Source: Bacteroidales bacterium UBA5621
GTDB taxonomy: Bacteria > Bacteroidota > Bacteroidia > Bacteroidales > VadinHA17
DNA length: 11,642 nt
Direction of reading: 5' to 3'
Assembly (NCBI GenBank): GCA_002424525.1
Contig: DIKJ01000010.1
Location: 1 to 11,642, forward strand
In this document: piece after piece, positions 1-6,193 of the stretch
Layout of the letters: every line of letters starts with the position of its first letter
Numbering within the stretch: the first letter of the stretch is position 1
The notes under the pieces: model-generated
Told to the model about the DNA's origin: nothing
Seen by the model: only the letters and a program-made list of their open reading frames with translations
Database searches by the model: none
Translations under genes and position numbers: made by a program

Positions 1-41
1 ACAAGCAGCAGAAAACCTGATGTTTTAATTAAGTCTTTCAT
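1..41 (-). CDS. Possible start of a further minus-strand gene, cut by the window edge
   Basis: An ATG at 41-39 opens a minus-strand frame reading M-K-D-L-I-K-T-S-G-F-L-L-L before the window ends. A basic start followed by a hydrophobic stretch would fit a secreted or lipoprotein signal peptide. The purine run AAAGGA lies almost directly before the ATG, and a TATAAT-like string is upstream, but neither is decisive. It would lie downstream of the serpin and in the same direction, separated from it by the heptamer tract. Only 13 codons are visible, so product and even reality are uncertain. The alternative is the end of a plus-strand gene: a short open frame there ends in TAA at 26-28. Confidence 0.3.
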   Translation of the reverse strand, partial: MKDLIKTSGFLLL

Positions 42-73
42 TCCTTTATAACATTATAACAGGTTTGTGTTTT

Positions 74-234
74 ATCGGTATTCGGTAATCGGTGATCGGT
101 GATCGGTAACTTTTATCTTGTGACTTTTGTCTTTTATCTTTCTCTACGCTCTACGCTTTACGCTTTACGCTCTATGCCCTGAGCTCTGTGCCCTGAGCCC
201 CTTGCCCTGTGCCCTGCGCCCCTTGCCCTGCGCA
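74..234. repeat. Heptameric tandem repeat tract, 23 in-phase units with changing consensus
   Basis: Read from base 74, the sequence splits without any phase break into 23 seven-base units. There are four homogeneous blocks: five units like ATCGGTA/ATCGGTG (74-108), five like ACTTTTG/TCTTTTA (109-143), four CTACGCT/TTACGCT (144-171) with a transitional CTATGCC (172-178), and eight like CTGAGCC/CTGTGCC/CCTTGCC (179-234). The last unit ends exactly one base before the serpin stop codon (235-237). The unit is not a multiple of three and gives a spurious plus-strand peptide with a seven-residue period, so this is not coding DNA. Heptanucleotide arrays are known from cyanobacteria (STRR sequences). 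Their role here is unknown; it could be slippage-prone spacer, a 3'-UTR element or a protein-binding array. Confidence 0.85.
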
Positions 235-1473
235 TTAATCCTGTGGATTAACTACCTGTCCTATAAAGAGCAGGGTGTTGGTGGTGCGTTCGCGGATCGC
301 GAAAACGAACGATTTATCGATCACGAACTGCGGGGGTTGAGGGGGCAGGCTGGTTTCAATGATGCCAATTGTAGTTACTGCGGCGGCTTCGGTCCCCTCC
401 TCATCGACCTCTACAAATGTGTCCTGCTTAACGAAGGATACGTAAACCGACCCGTCGGTTATTCCGGAAAGGTTTGCCAAAGAAGGGCTAAAGGCATCAA
501 CCATTCCCATGCTCTTAAGCTGGTCGTTAAGGTACTTCTCATATGAAAATTTGAACTTCGGCATATAGACGATAAGTTTTCCGAACTCATCCTTCTCATC
601 TAATCCTGAAGTTATCTCACTCCATACCTGCGGGGTCAATGATGTGTAAAATGACCCCAGCGTTTCTGTGGGAACAACGACAATCATCGTGAAATTGGTA
701 CGTCCGTAGGGCATCTCCACCACCCTGTAATTTTCGCCGTAAAAGAACCTTGTCCCCACCTCGCTCTTCATTGTACTGACATTGGCCGTTGAACCGCCAT
801 CGGGATGGAAGGGGCGCTCCCGGGTTTCCGACTTGTCGAACTGATAGCTCCAGTCACCCTTGAAGTAAAGGGCATTCATGATGAACATGACAGCATCGCC
901 TGATATCTCATCAAGGACTTTGGGGATCTTGCCGGCCGTATTGTCATTTGCCCATTTGTTTATTGTTGTGAGGGCTGACGGACCCGAGAAGTCAAGCCCG
1001 TCAACCGTGGCCTTGTAGTCATTGCTCATTGTGGCAAGGAATGGAGGTTTGACTACAAAACCGTTACGGTAGAAAATTGCGTTTGCGAGTGCAAGAGTCA
1101 CCTTGGGATCGGCCTTCAGCAGCTGGTCAACAAGCCCTTTATAAGCATCGTTGATCTCTCCGATTGTCATTCCGGCCGGGTATTTAAGTGTCCCCTGCAG
1201 CTGCGTATACGTATCTCCCCCGCAGCCGTTAAGAAGCATGGTGAGGGCCGTACTTGCGCTCAGAGGTGAGAGCATAAGGTTCTGGTTGCCTGTTTCAGCT
1301 ACCTTTTTGAATAGTTCGATCCCGAAATCATTACTGCTCTGTATTGCCTGGAGGGCCGCTCCGGTCAGTGTAAGGTTCTTCGGTATCAGATCTGATTCGC
1401 CTGGTTGTTTTTCGCATGTGCTGTGAATTCCCATCAATGCAATACATGCAATTGCCACAAATATCTTTCTCAT
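235..1473 (-). CDS. Serpin-family serine protease inhibitor, putative lipoprotein
   Basis: This 412-residue protein is a full-length serpin. The N-terminus is a signal sequence with a Cys at residue 20 (H-S-T-C followed by E-K-Q), which may be lipidated although the lipobox is not canonical. The C-terminal signature FVIDKSFVFAI (about 383-393) fits the serpin pattern. The hinge EEGTEAAAVTT (from residue 358) has the small-residue composition of inhibitory serpins. Counting 17 residues from the P17 Glu places the scissile bond at Thr374-Ser375, in register with Met-Ser of human alpha-1-antitrypsin, and the following LPPQ resembles its IPPE. Inhibitory serpins trap proteases by inserting the cleaved loop into sheet A; lipoprotein serpins such as miropin of Tannerella protect Bacteroidota from proteases. 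A beta-branched Thr at P1 suggests elastase-like or unusual targets (inference). No cognate protease is visible nearby. Confidence 0.95.
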   Translation of the reverse strand: MRKIFVAIACIALMGIHSTCEKQPGESDLIPKNLTLTGAALQAIQSSNDFGIELFKKVAETGNQNLMLSPLSASTALTMLLNGCGGDTYTQLQGTLKYPAGMTIGEINDAYKGLVDQLLKADPKVTLALANAIFYRNGFVVKPPFLATMSNDYKATVDGLDFSGPSALTTINKWANDNTAGKIPKVLDEISGDAVMFIMNALYFKGDWSYQFDKSETRERPFHPDGGSTANVSTMKSEVGTRFFYGENYRVVEMPYGRTNFTMIVVVPTETLGSFYTSLTPQVWSEITSGLDEKDEFGKLIVYMPKFKFSYEKYLNDQLKSMGMVDAFSPSLANLSGITDGSVYVSFVKQDTFVEVDEEGTEAAAVTTIGIIETSLPPQPPQFVIDKSFVFAIRERTTNTLLFIGQVVNPQD

Positions 1474-1521
1474 TTTCTTTTTCCTTGTAATTAATAATTC
1501 GTGGTCCTTTATTTAATCAGG

Positions 1522-1553
1522 TCATACTATTAATACGTAAACAAGATCTCAAA
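1522..1553 (-). promoter_or_regulatory. Candidate serpin promoter (Bacteroidota type)
   Basis: On the minus strand TTTG (1553-1550) is followed after 20 nt by TAGTATGA (1529-1522), a partial match to the Bacteroidota -33 TTG / -7 TAnnTTTG arrangement. It would give a leader of about 40 nt to the serpin ATG at 1473. The -7 element matches only in part (TA..-TG), so this is a suggestion from spacing and position. Confidence 0.28.
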
Positions 1554-1635
1554 CGCTGCAAGCAGTTCTTAAAAAAATTAATTATCACCTACTGCATGAT
1601 TCACAGGTAATCCCCCGAAATGACAGGATATTTTT

Positions 1636-1643
1636 TATTTTTG
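1636..1643 (+). promoter_or_regulatory. Candidate -7 promoter element for the 60-codon ORF and exported methyltransferase
   Basis: TATTTTTG is a full match to the Bacteroidota -7 consensus TAnnTTTG and lies 20 bp before the ATG at 1664. No TTG is found at the expected -33 distance, so support is partial. The 1474-1663 gap between the divergent serpin and this ORF otherwise holds only AT-rich DNA. Confidence 0.38.
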
Positions 1644-1663
1644 TGTAAACACCGCTTACAAAA

Positions 1664-1846
1664 ATGGAATTGCAACTACCTGACAAGTATACGAGATTAA
1701 CATACTCCTACCTTGCCCTGCGAAAAGCCGTGGGATGGATCGGCATTTTGCTTCCTTTTGTACTTCTGCTTGGTAATACCTTAATCTTCGGCGTATCGTG
1801 GCTGACCAAGGGGGGTACACTCTATCCTGACAAAGAGGACCTGTAA
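1664..1846 (+). CDS. 60-residue membrane peptide, probably the truncated start of a longer membrane protein
   Basis: The peptide begins MELQLPDKYTRLTYSYLALRK and has one clear transmembrane segment (about residues 22-46, AVGWIGILLPFVLLLGNTLIFGV region). I recall this opening (S-Y-L-A-L-R-K-A-V-G followed by a G-I-L-L-P-F helix) from longer Bacteroidota membrane proteins of unassigned function, where it is followed by further helices. Here it ends after a polar tail ending DKEDL, and neither other plus-strand frame continues the family. Its TAA (1844-1846) is one base before the ATG of the methyltransferase, so translation of the two is probably coupled. It is either a decayed remnant that still supplies promoter and coupling, or a genuine small membrane partner of the exported protein. 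The family match is from memory and not verified. Confidence 0.5.
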   Translation: MELQLPDKYTRLTYSYLALRKAVGWIGILLPFVLLLGNTLIFGVSWLTKGGTLYPDKEDL

Positions 1847-1847
1847 T

Positions 1848-2684
1848 ATGCATCAAACCAATTATTTCAGTGCAACATTAATAATGCTTCTTATATCCTG
1901 GACCGGCAATTTACTCACCGCCCAGGAGATACAGCCTGTTGAAGTCAACAAACCCATTTATGGTCAGGATGGAAAGGATGTGACATGGATACCCACACCC
2001 CAGCTGCTTATTGAGGCTATGCTGACGGCTGCAAATGTCACTCCGGATGATTTTGTGATTGACCTGGGTTCAGGCGATGGCCGTTCGGTAATTACAGCAG
2101 CTAAACGGGGTGCAAGGGGCAGGGGGATTGAATATAACCATGACCTGGTTGAGTATTCGAAAATACTGGCTGAAGCAGAAGGGGTGGCCGGCAGGGTAGA
2201 ATTTATCAAGGGTGATATTTTTGAAGCAGATCTGTCGGAGGCAACTGTCATTACAATGTTCCTGCTCCCATCACTTAATGTAAAACTGGCTCCTGTTTTC
2301 ATGGAATTAAAGCCGGGAACCAGAATCGTATCCAACAGTTTCGGTATGGGGGAATGGGTCCCCGACGACACTGCCCACAGCGCAAGACCATGCCGTTCAT
2401 ACTGTGACGCCCTTCTCTGGATAGTGCCCGCAATGGTTGAGGGCACATGGCAATTTCCGGAAGGAGAACTGATTCTGCATCAGAAATACCAGATGGTCAC
2501 CGGAACCCTTACGACAGGCGGAAGAACAACAACCATATACGATGGGAGACTCAGAGGCGATCAGATTACTTTCAACGCAGGTTTCCGGAAATACGCCGGT
2601 CGTATCAGCGGCGATCAGATCGAAGGTGTATCAAAATCAGATCATAACAACGGTGTCTGGAAAGCTGTAAGGGTTTATCAATAA
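1848..2684 (+). CDS. Exported protein with class I SAM-dependent methyltransferase domain and C-terminal beta domain
   Basis: This protein has 278 residues. Residues 1-25 look like a signal peptide with a hydrophobic core and a cleavage site after L-T-A before Gln26, though the n-region has no Lys or Arg. A Rossmann-type methyltransferase domain follows: motif I DLGSGDGR at 72-79, acidic motif II at Glu95 in GIEYN, then VEFIKGDIFEAD, and a strand ATVITMFLLPSLN typical of the Dot1/lysine-methyltransferase-like group, with LKPGTRIVSNSF after it. From about residue 196 a second domain (GTWQF...LILHQKYQ...GRLRGDQITF...GRISGDQIEG) shows repeated Gly-rich beta strands. I recall the same two-domain layout, often with signal peptides, from proteobacterial proteins. 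A methyltransferase outside the cytoplasm would lack an obvious SAM supply, so true export or a non-methylating role needs testing. It follows the 60-codon ORF by one base. Confidence 0.85.
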   Translation: MHQTNYFSATLIMLLISWTGNLLTAQEIQPVEVNKPIYGQDGKDVTWIPTPQLLIEAMLTAANVTPDDFVIDLGSGDGRSVITAAKRGARGRGIEYNHDLVEYSKILAEAEGVAGRVEFIKGDIFEADLSEATVITMFLLPSLNVKLAPVFMELKPGTRIVSNSFGMGEWVPDDTAHSARPCRSYCDALLWIVPAMVEGTWQFPEGELILHQKYQMVTGTLTTGGRTTTIYDGRLRGDQITFNAGFRKYAGRISGDQIEGVSKSDHNNGVWKAVRVYQ

Positions 2685-2708
2685 ATTAAAACCACAGGCA
2701 AATCTCCT

Positions 2709-2864
2709 GATTAATCAAGGTTGCCAGTTACTGCCCGCCTTCGCCGCCACCTTCGCTAAAGCTACTGTGGCCAAAGGAGGCTCCGGACTCCGGCCGACGT
2801 AGTCGGTTCCGTCCGACGAAGTCGGCGGGTAAAAGTTGCTGGTTGCTGGTTGATTAATAAGGTT
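2709..2864. repeat. Compound repeat island: hairpin units framed by heptamers and near-identical direct repeats
   Basis: The outer limits are GATTAATCAAGGTT (2709-2722) and GATTAATAAGGTT (2852-2864), the same sequence apart from one base. Inside these lie heptamer pairs, GTTGCCA GTTACTG (2720-2733) and GTTGCTG GTTGCTG GTTGATT (2835-2855). The core of 96 bp begins CCCGCC (2734-2739) and ends GGCGGG (2824-2829), a 6-bp inverted repeat. In the core are two copies of a short hairpin, CCGAC-GTA-GTCGG (2794-2806) and CCGAC-GAA-GTCGG (2813-2825), and a CCTTCG...AGCTA unit at 2750 shared with the second island. This resembles a small non-autonomous palindromic element (REP/MITE-like). It sits over the 3' part of a broken gene. 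Confidence 0.6.
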
Positions 2865-3071
2865 TCCTTCATAATTCCCCATGTTCACCACGGTAAGGAA
2901 AAGAAACCGCCCGGCATATTTGTCGTCACACTGAATTGTAACCCACTCCAGGAGATAGTGGCTCGAAATGGTGTGCATGGCGCTGATGACCGGATCAATA
3001 GCCTTTTGCTGCTGACCATTGAGGGCCAGTGTAAATACAACAGCAAATAATAATGTTATCCCTGTTCTCAT
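2715..3071 (-). pseudogene. Remnant of a secreted peptidase gene (M28-like N-terminus), disrupted
   Basis: The minus-strand frame starts at ATG 3071-3069 with a good signal peptide (MRTGITLLFAVVFTLALNGQ) and a mature start ISAMHTISSHYLLEWVTIQCDDKYAGRF. This resembles the opening of Bacteroidota M28-family zinc aminopeptidases, where I expect KYEGRLTGTPGY and then the metal-binding domain. After residue 56 (about position 2904) the family resemblance stops, and the rest of the frame simply translates the repeat island. Without the catalytic domain and its metal ligands it cannot be an active peptidase. Codons 57-118 are not a real protein end. The family assignment rests on pattern memory of a short stretch and is moderate at best; an unrelated secreted small protein cannot be excluded. 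Confidence 0.45.
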
Positions 3072-3156
3072 ATCAAATCAGTTTTTCAATTCAATTATAC
3101 TGTTTTTTTCCTAACTTTCAGTCTTAAATACCAAACCTGAACCCGGCCGTCGCTGT

Positions 3157-3232
3157 CCTTCGTCCAGCTATGGCTGGCAAAGTCTGCGCCAGGCATTACC
3201 TGGCCTTCGTTTAGCTATAGCTTCGAAGCCTG
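3157..3232. repeat. Second palindrome-rich repeat island upstream of the lyase gene
   Basis: Three small hairpins lie in a row: CCAGC-TATG-GCTGG (3164-3177), GCCAGG-CATTA-CCTGGC (3188-3204) and the overlapping perfect palindromes AGCTATAGCT (3213-3222) and CTTCGAAG (3221-3228). Two units open with CCTTCG-N3-AGCTA (at 3157 and 3204) and match a unit at 2750 in the other island, so the two islands belong to one repeat family. The island ends about 45 bp before the lyase start and could lie in its leader. No T-run follows any hairpin, so a terminator is not supported. The flanking DNA (3072-3140 and 3236-3260) is AT-rich and shows no gene. Confidence 0.55.
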
Positions 3233-3278
3233 ATCTCTGAAAAATGAATATAATTATAATTTGAAAGGTATGAATGGA

Positions 3279-5234
3279 ATGACAGTTATCGTTAAAAGAA
3301 CATTTATTATCGCGTTGGGAATTTTTCTGTCAGGTTTGCCGCACCTGCAAGCCCAGCCTGAGCCGAAGGAGCGTAACATACTGGCAAAAGAAGCAACGGC
3401 CATCGGGCTGGAATCAGCCATGATCAATGATGCATCGTGGAATAAACTGCCCAGGTATGGCGAAAGAGTTTTCTGGGAAGGTTTGCCTGCCAATATAAGG
3501 CAGGAATACATCACCAGAGCCGAAGGCTACCTGGATTATAACTGGCCGGTCGTTAAGGCAACCGATTACCTTGAGTTCATCCGGTCGGGCGACAGGCGTC
3601 AGAGTGTTTACGCTGAATGCAGCAACGCACTGATTTCACTTGTGATGGGGGAACTTGCAGATGGAAAAGGCCGCTTTATCGATCAGTTAATAAATGCTGT
3701 ATGGTATTATAGTGAACAGACCTGGTGGGGATGGTCGGCACATCTGGGTGCTCAGAAATCCGGATCCGGACTGCCCGATGTTAACGAACCCTATGTCGAT
3801 CTCGGCGTGGGGGAAGTGACAAGCAATCTGTCGATGACCTGGCACCTTTTTAAAGATGAATTTGACAAGGTGCATCCTGTCATTTCACAAAGGCTGAAAC
3901 AGGAGATCAACCGTAAGGCGCTTGATCCTTATTTTGAAAGGGACGACTGGGGCTATATGGGCTTCAGGGGCGGGCGGCCCAACAACTGGAACCCATGGAT
4001 CAATTACAACATGCTGACAAGCTATATGCTTCTGGAGACAGATCCGTTAAAAAGAACGCAACAGGTAATGAAGATCCTGAACTCGCTCGACAAGTTCCTG
4101 AATGGCTATTCCAATGACGGAGGCTGTGACGAGGGGCCTTCGTACTGGGGTGCCGCAGGAGCTCTTCTATACGAGAGCCTCGAGATAATGAAGAATCTGA
4201 CAAACGGGAAGTTTGACGTTTTTGATGATCCTCTGATACAAAATATCGGCACATATTTCCATAAGGTTAATATTCATGCACCATACTTTATAAACTTTGC
4301 AGATGCTGACGCGACAACTGGCGGCAATCCTCCAGTCGTTTACAGGTACGGGAAGGCTATAAACGATCCTGTGATGCAAAGTTTCGGAGCATATCTTGCC
4401 AGGATCGGCAACTGGGGAGAAAGAGCAATGACAGGAAGGATCTTCGACCAGATAAGGAACCTTGGCCTTATTCATGAAATACGCACTGCGGATGCTCAGG
4501 AAGCGCTTGTTGCCGACTTCTGGTTCCCCGACACGGAGGTTGCAGGAGCACGAGACAGGGAAGGCAGTTTCTCAGGCTTCTTCTTCGGAGCAAAAGGCGG
4601 ATTCAATGCCGAGAGCCATAACCATAACGACGCCGGCTCTTGCCTGATGTATTACGACGGAAAACCTTGCCTTATCGATCTTGGCCGCGAGGAGTATATC
4701 GCGAAAACCTTTGGCCCCCGGCGATATGAAATCTGGACAATGCAGTCGGGATACCATAACCTGCCGGTAATCAATGGATCCGATCAGATGCAGGGGGAAA
4801 ATTACAAGGCTGTAAACTCAAGATTTACAGCCAATTCCAAATCTGCAACCTTCACGACTGAGATAGCCGGAGCATACCCCGAAGATGCAAGGGTAAAAAG
4901 CTGGATACGCACCTACACTCTCAACAGGGGCAGGAATTTCATAATAAACGATAAATACGAACTAAGCGAAGTAACCGGCGCCACAACCAGTTCCAACCTT
5001 ATCACATACTGCCGGGTGACGCAGGTGAAACCCGGGCTCCTGAAGTTTGAAGGCGACGGATTTTCGCTGAATATGATCTACAACCCGCGAAACGTGACGC
5101 CGGAAATTGAATTTATTGAAGTTACCGACCGCACACTCAAGCGTTACTGGCCGGACGGAGTAACACGAATAAAACTTAATTTTATCAACCCCGGCTATAA
5201 AGGGATACATAGTGTAGTCTTTTCCGGAACCTGA
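3279..5234 (+). CDS. Secreted heparinase II/III-family polysaccharide lyase
   Basis: This is a polysaccharide lyase-like protein of about 651 residues. I prefer the ATG at 3279 because AAAGG lies 10 nt upstream; TTG 3261 and ATG 3270 are in frame but too close to it. The N-terminus is a signal peptide ending L-Q-A before Gln. An alpha-helical toroid follows with the conserved NNWNPWINYN (about 235-244) and DGGCDEGPSYWG (about 280-291) segments. Then comes the beta-sandwich heparinase II/III domain with GGFNAESHNHNDAGS (His cluster near 447-449) and RRYEIWTMQSGYHNLP (Tyr near 483). In this superfamily Asn/His/Tyr residues remove the C5 proton of a uronate so that the glycosidic bond breaks by beta-elimination. 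The acidic substrate (alginate, heparinoid or other) cannot be told from the sequence. The product is probably periplasmic. A methyltransferase gene follows 7 bp after the stop, and a sugar permease lies downstream. Confidence 0.9.
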   Translation: MTVIVKRTFIIALGIFLSGLPHLQAQPEPKERNILAKEATAIGLESAMINDASWNKLPRYGERVFWEGLPANIRQEYITRAEGYLDYNWPVVKATDYLEFIRSGDRRQSVYAECSNALISLVMGELADGKGRFIDQLINAVWYYSEQTWWGWSAHLGAQKSGSGLPDVNEPYVDLGVGEVTSNLSMTWHLFKDEFDKVHPVISQRLKQEINRKALDPYFERDDWGYMGFRGGRPNNWNPWINYNMLTSYMLLETDPLKRTQQVMKILNSLDKFLNGYSNDGGCDEGPSYWGAAGALLYESLEIMKNLTNGKFDVFDDPLIQNIGTYFHKVNIHAPYFINFADADATTGGNPPVVYRYGKAINDPVMQSFGAYLARIGNWGERAMTGRIFDQIRNLGLIHEIRTADAQEALVADFWFPDTEVAGARDREGSFSGFFFGAKGGFNAESHNHNDAGSCLMYYDGKPCLIDLGREEYIAKTFGPRRYEIWTMQSGYHNLPVINGSDQMQGENYKAVNSRFTANSKSATFTTEIAGAYPEDARVKSWIRTYTLNRGRNFIINDKYELSEVTGATTSSNLITYCRVTQVKPGLLKFEGDGFSLNMIYNPRNVTPEIEFIEVTDRTLKRYWPDGVTRIKLNFINPGYKGIHSVVFSGT

Positions 5235-5241
5235 CCAGCTT

Positions 5242-6096
5242 ATGACTATCCTGCGAAATATACTTAAACTATTAGGAACAGGGGTTACTTATAGCCAGTA
5301 TTATGAGTCGATGAATATGGCTCTCAAAAGATTGAATAATGAGTATACTATGCTTCATTATCCATTTTTTGTAAAAGAGTCGGATAGTTTCATCCAGGCA
5401 CAGAGAAACCTTACCGATTATTGCATTTCAATACTCGAACCGATAAAGAATAAGGAGATTCTGGAGATAGGTTGCGGAAATGGCGTTCAGTCTCTCTATA
5501 TAAATGCCATGTATGGTCCCTTAAGGATAACCGGGATTGATCTCAACAAAGCCAACATCGAAATCGCCAAAAGTGAAAGAGACTTTAATAAGACAGATAA
5601 TGTGCAATTCCTCGTGGATGATGCCCAGGCCCTTATGCATATCCCTTCAAATTCCGTGGATGTAATGCTTAACATTGAAAGTGCTTTTCATTATCCTGAT
5701 AAGCCGGCATTTATTAAAGAGGTCTGTCGCGTTCTGAAACCCGGGGGACAATACCTTATCGCCGACATCTTATCCATGCGCAAGAAACGGGAGGGACTTA
5801 TGAAGATCTGGGGCAAACCAATGAATCATCATTTCTGGAACAGAAAGCGATATGAGGAAGAATTCCTTAAATCTGACCTGGTAAATAATTACAGTGAGGA
5901 TATAACTCAACAGGTGATGAAAGGCTGGAGCATTTACCGGAACTGGATTCCAAAAATTAAAATGAATTCGTTTTTACAGAATGTAGCCTTCAGAATATTC
6001 TATATTATAAATGCCAGACTAAATATCACCTTTTTACGCAGCAGACAGCAATATTTCATTTTTGCCGGATATAAACCTGTTTCAGTATACGGGTAA
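5242..6096 (+). CDS. Class I SAM-dependent methyltransferase (Methyltransf_11-like), cytoplasmic
   Basis: The protein has 284 residues, no signal peptide and no membrane anchor. The SAM-binding core is clear: motif I LEIGCGNG at 74-81, acidic motif GIDLN near 98-102, VQFLVDDAQAL, and the post-motif VCRVLKPGGQYLIADIL around 161-177. It resembles small-molecule or lipid/sterol-type O- or C-methyltransferases, but the acceptor cannot be inferred. The C-terminal third is rich in aromatic and basic residues (NHHFWNRKRYEEEF; WSIYRNWIPKIKMNSF) and probably forms the acceptor cap. It starts 7 bp after the lyase stop, which suggests cotranscription. Its base composition is visibly more AT-rich than the lyase or permease, so it may have been acquired separately. 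A direct role in glycan breakdown is not obvious. Confidence 0.85.
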   Translation: MTILRNILKLLGTGVTYSQYYESMNMALKRLNNEYTMLHYPFFVKESDSFIQAQRNLTDYCISILEPIKNKEILEIGCGNGVQSLYINAMYGPLRITGIDLNKANIEIAKSERDFNKTDNVQFLVDDAQALMHIPSNSVDVMLNIESAFHYPDKPAFIKEVCRVLKPGGQYLIADILSMRKKREGLMKIWGKPMNHHFWNRKRYEEEFLKSDLVNNYSEDITQQVMKGWSIYRNWIPKIKMNSFLQNVAFRIFYIINARLNITFLRSRQQYFIFAGYKPVSVYG

Positions 6097-6121
6097 ACTC
6101 TTTCCCAATCATCAAATAACC

Positions 6122-6136
6122 AATAATTCAATTATT
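6122..6136. promoter_or_regulatory. Perfect AT-rich inverted repeat upstream of the permease gene
   Basis: AATAATT-C-AATTATT is a perfect 7-bp dyad with a one-base centre, 58 bp before the permease ATG and 26 bp after the methyltransferase stop. The half-site spacing fits an operator. The following TTTTC might instead make it a weak terminator of the methyltransferase transcript. No convincing TTG/TAnnTTTG promoter was found in 6097-6193. Confidence 0.3.
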
Positions 6137-6193
6137 TTCACCAAATTTATGCCCTGACATTTTCAGACTCTCATATTAAAATTTTTCGATAAA

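Noticed and set aside
13..66. Inverted repeat AAACCTG (13-19) and CAGGTTT (60-66)
   Set aside because: Only 7 bp with a 40-bp loop; too weak to call as a structure.
74..234. CRISPR-like array
   Set aside because: Units are only seven bases, directly adjacent, with no spacers and no cas genes.
127..546. Plus-strand ORF of 139 codons with a repeated seven-residue pattern (L-Y-A-L / L-C-A-L)
   Set aside because: The pattern is the translation of the heptamer tract, and the rest is antisense to the C-terminal part of the serpin.
1964..2446. Minus-strand ORF of 160 codons
   Set aside because: Lies entirely antisense to the conserved methyltransferase domain and shows no domain or start signal.
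3261..3278. TTG 3261 or ATG 3270 as start of the lyase
   Set aside because: TTG precedes the AAAGG purine run and ATG 3270 is only one base after it; ATG 3279 has workable spacing and still leaves a complete signal peptide.
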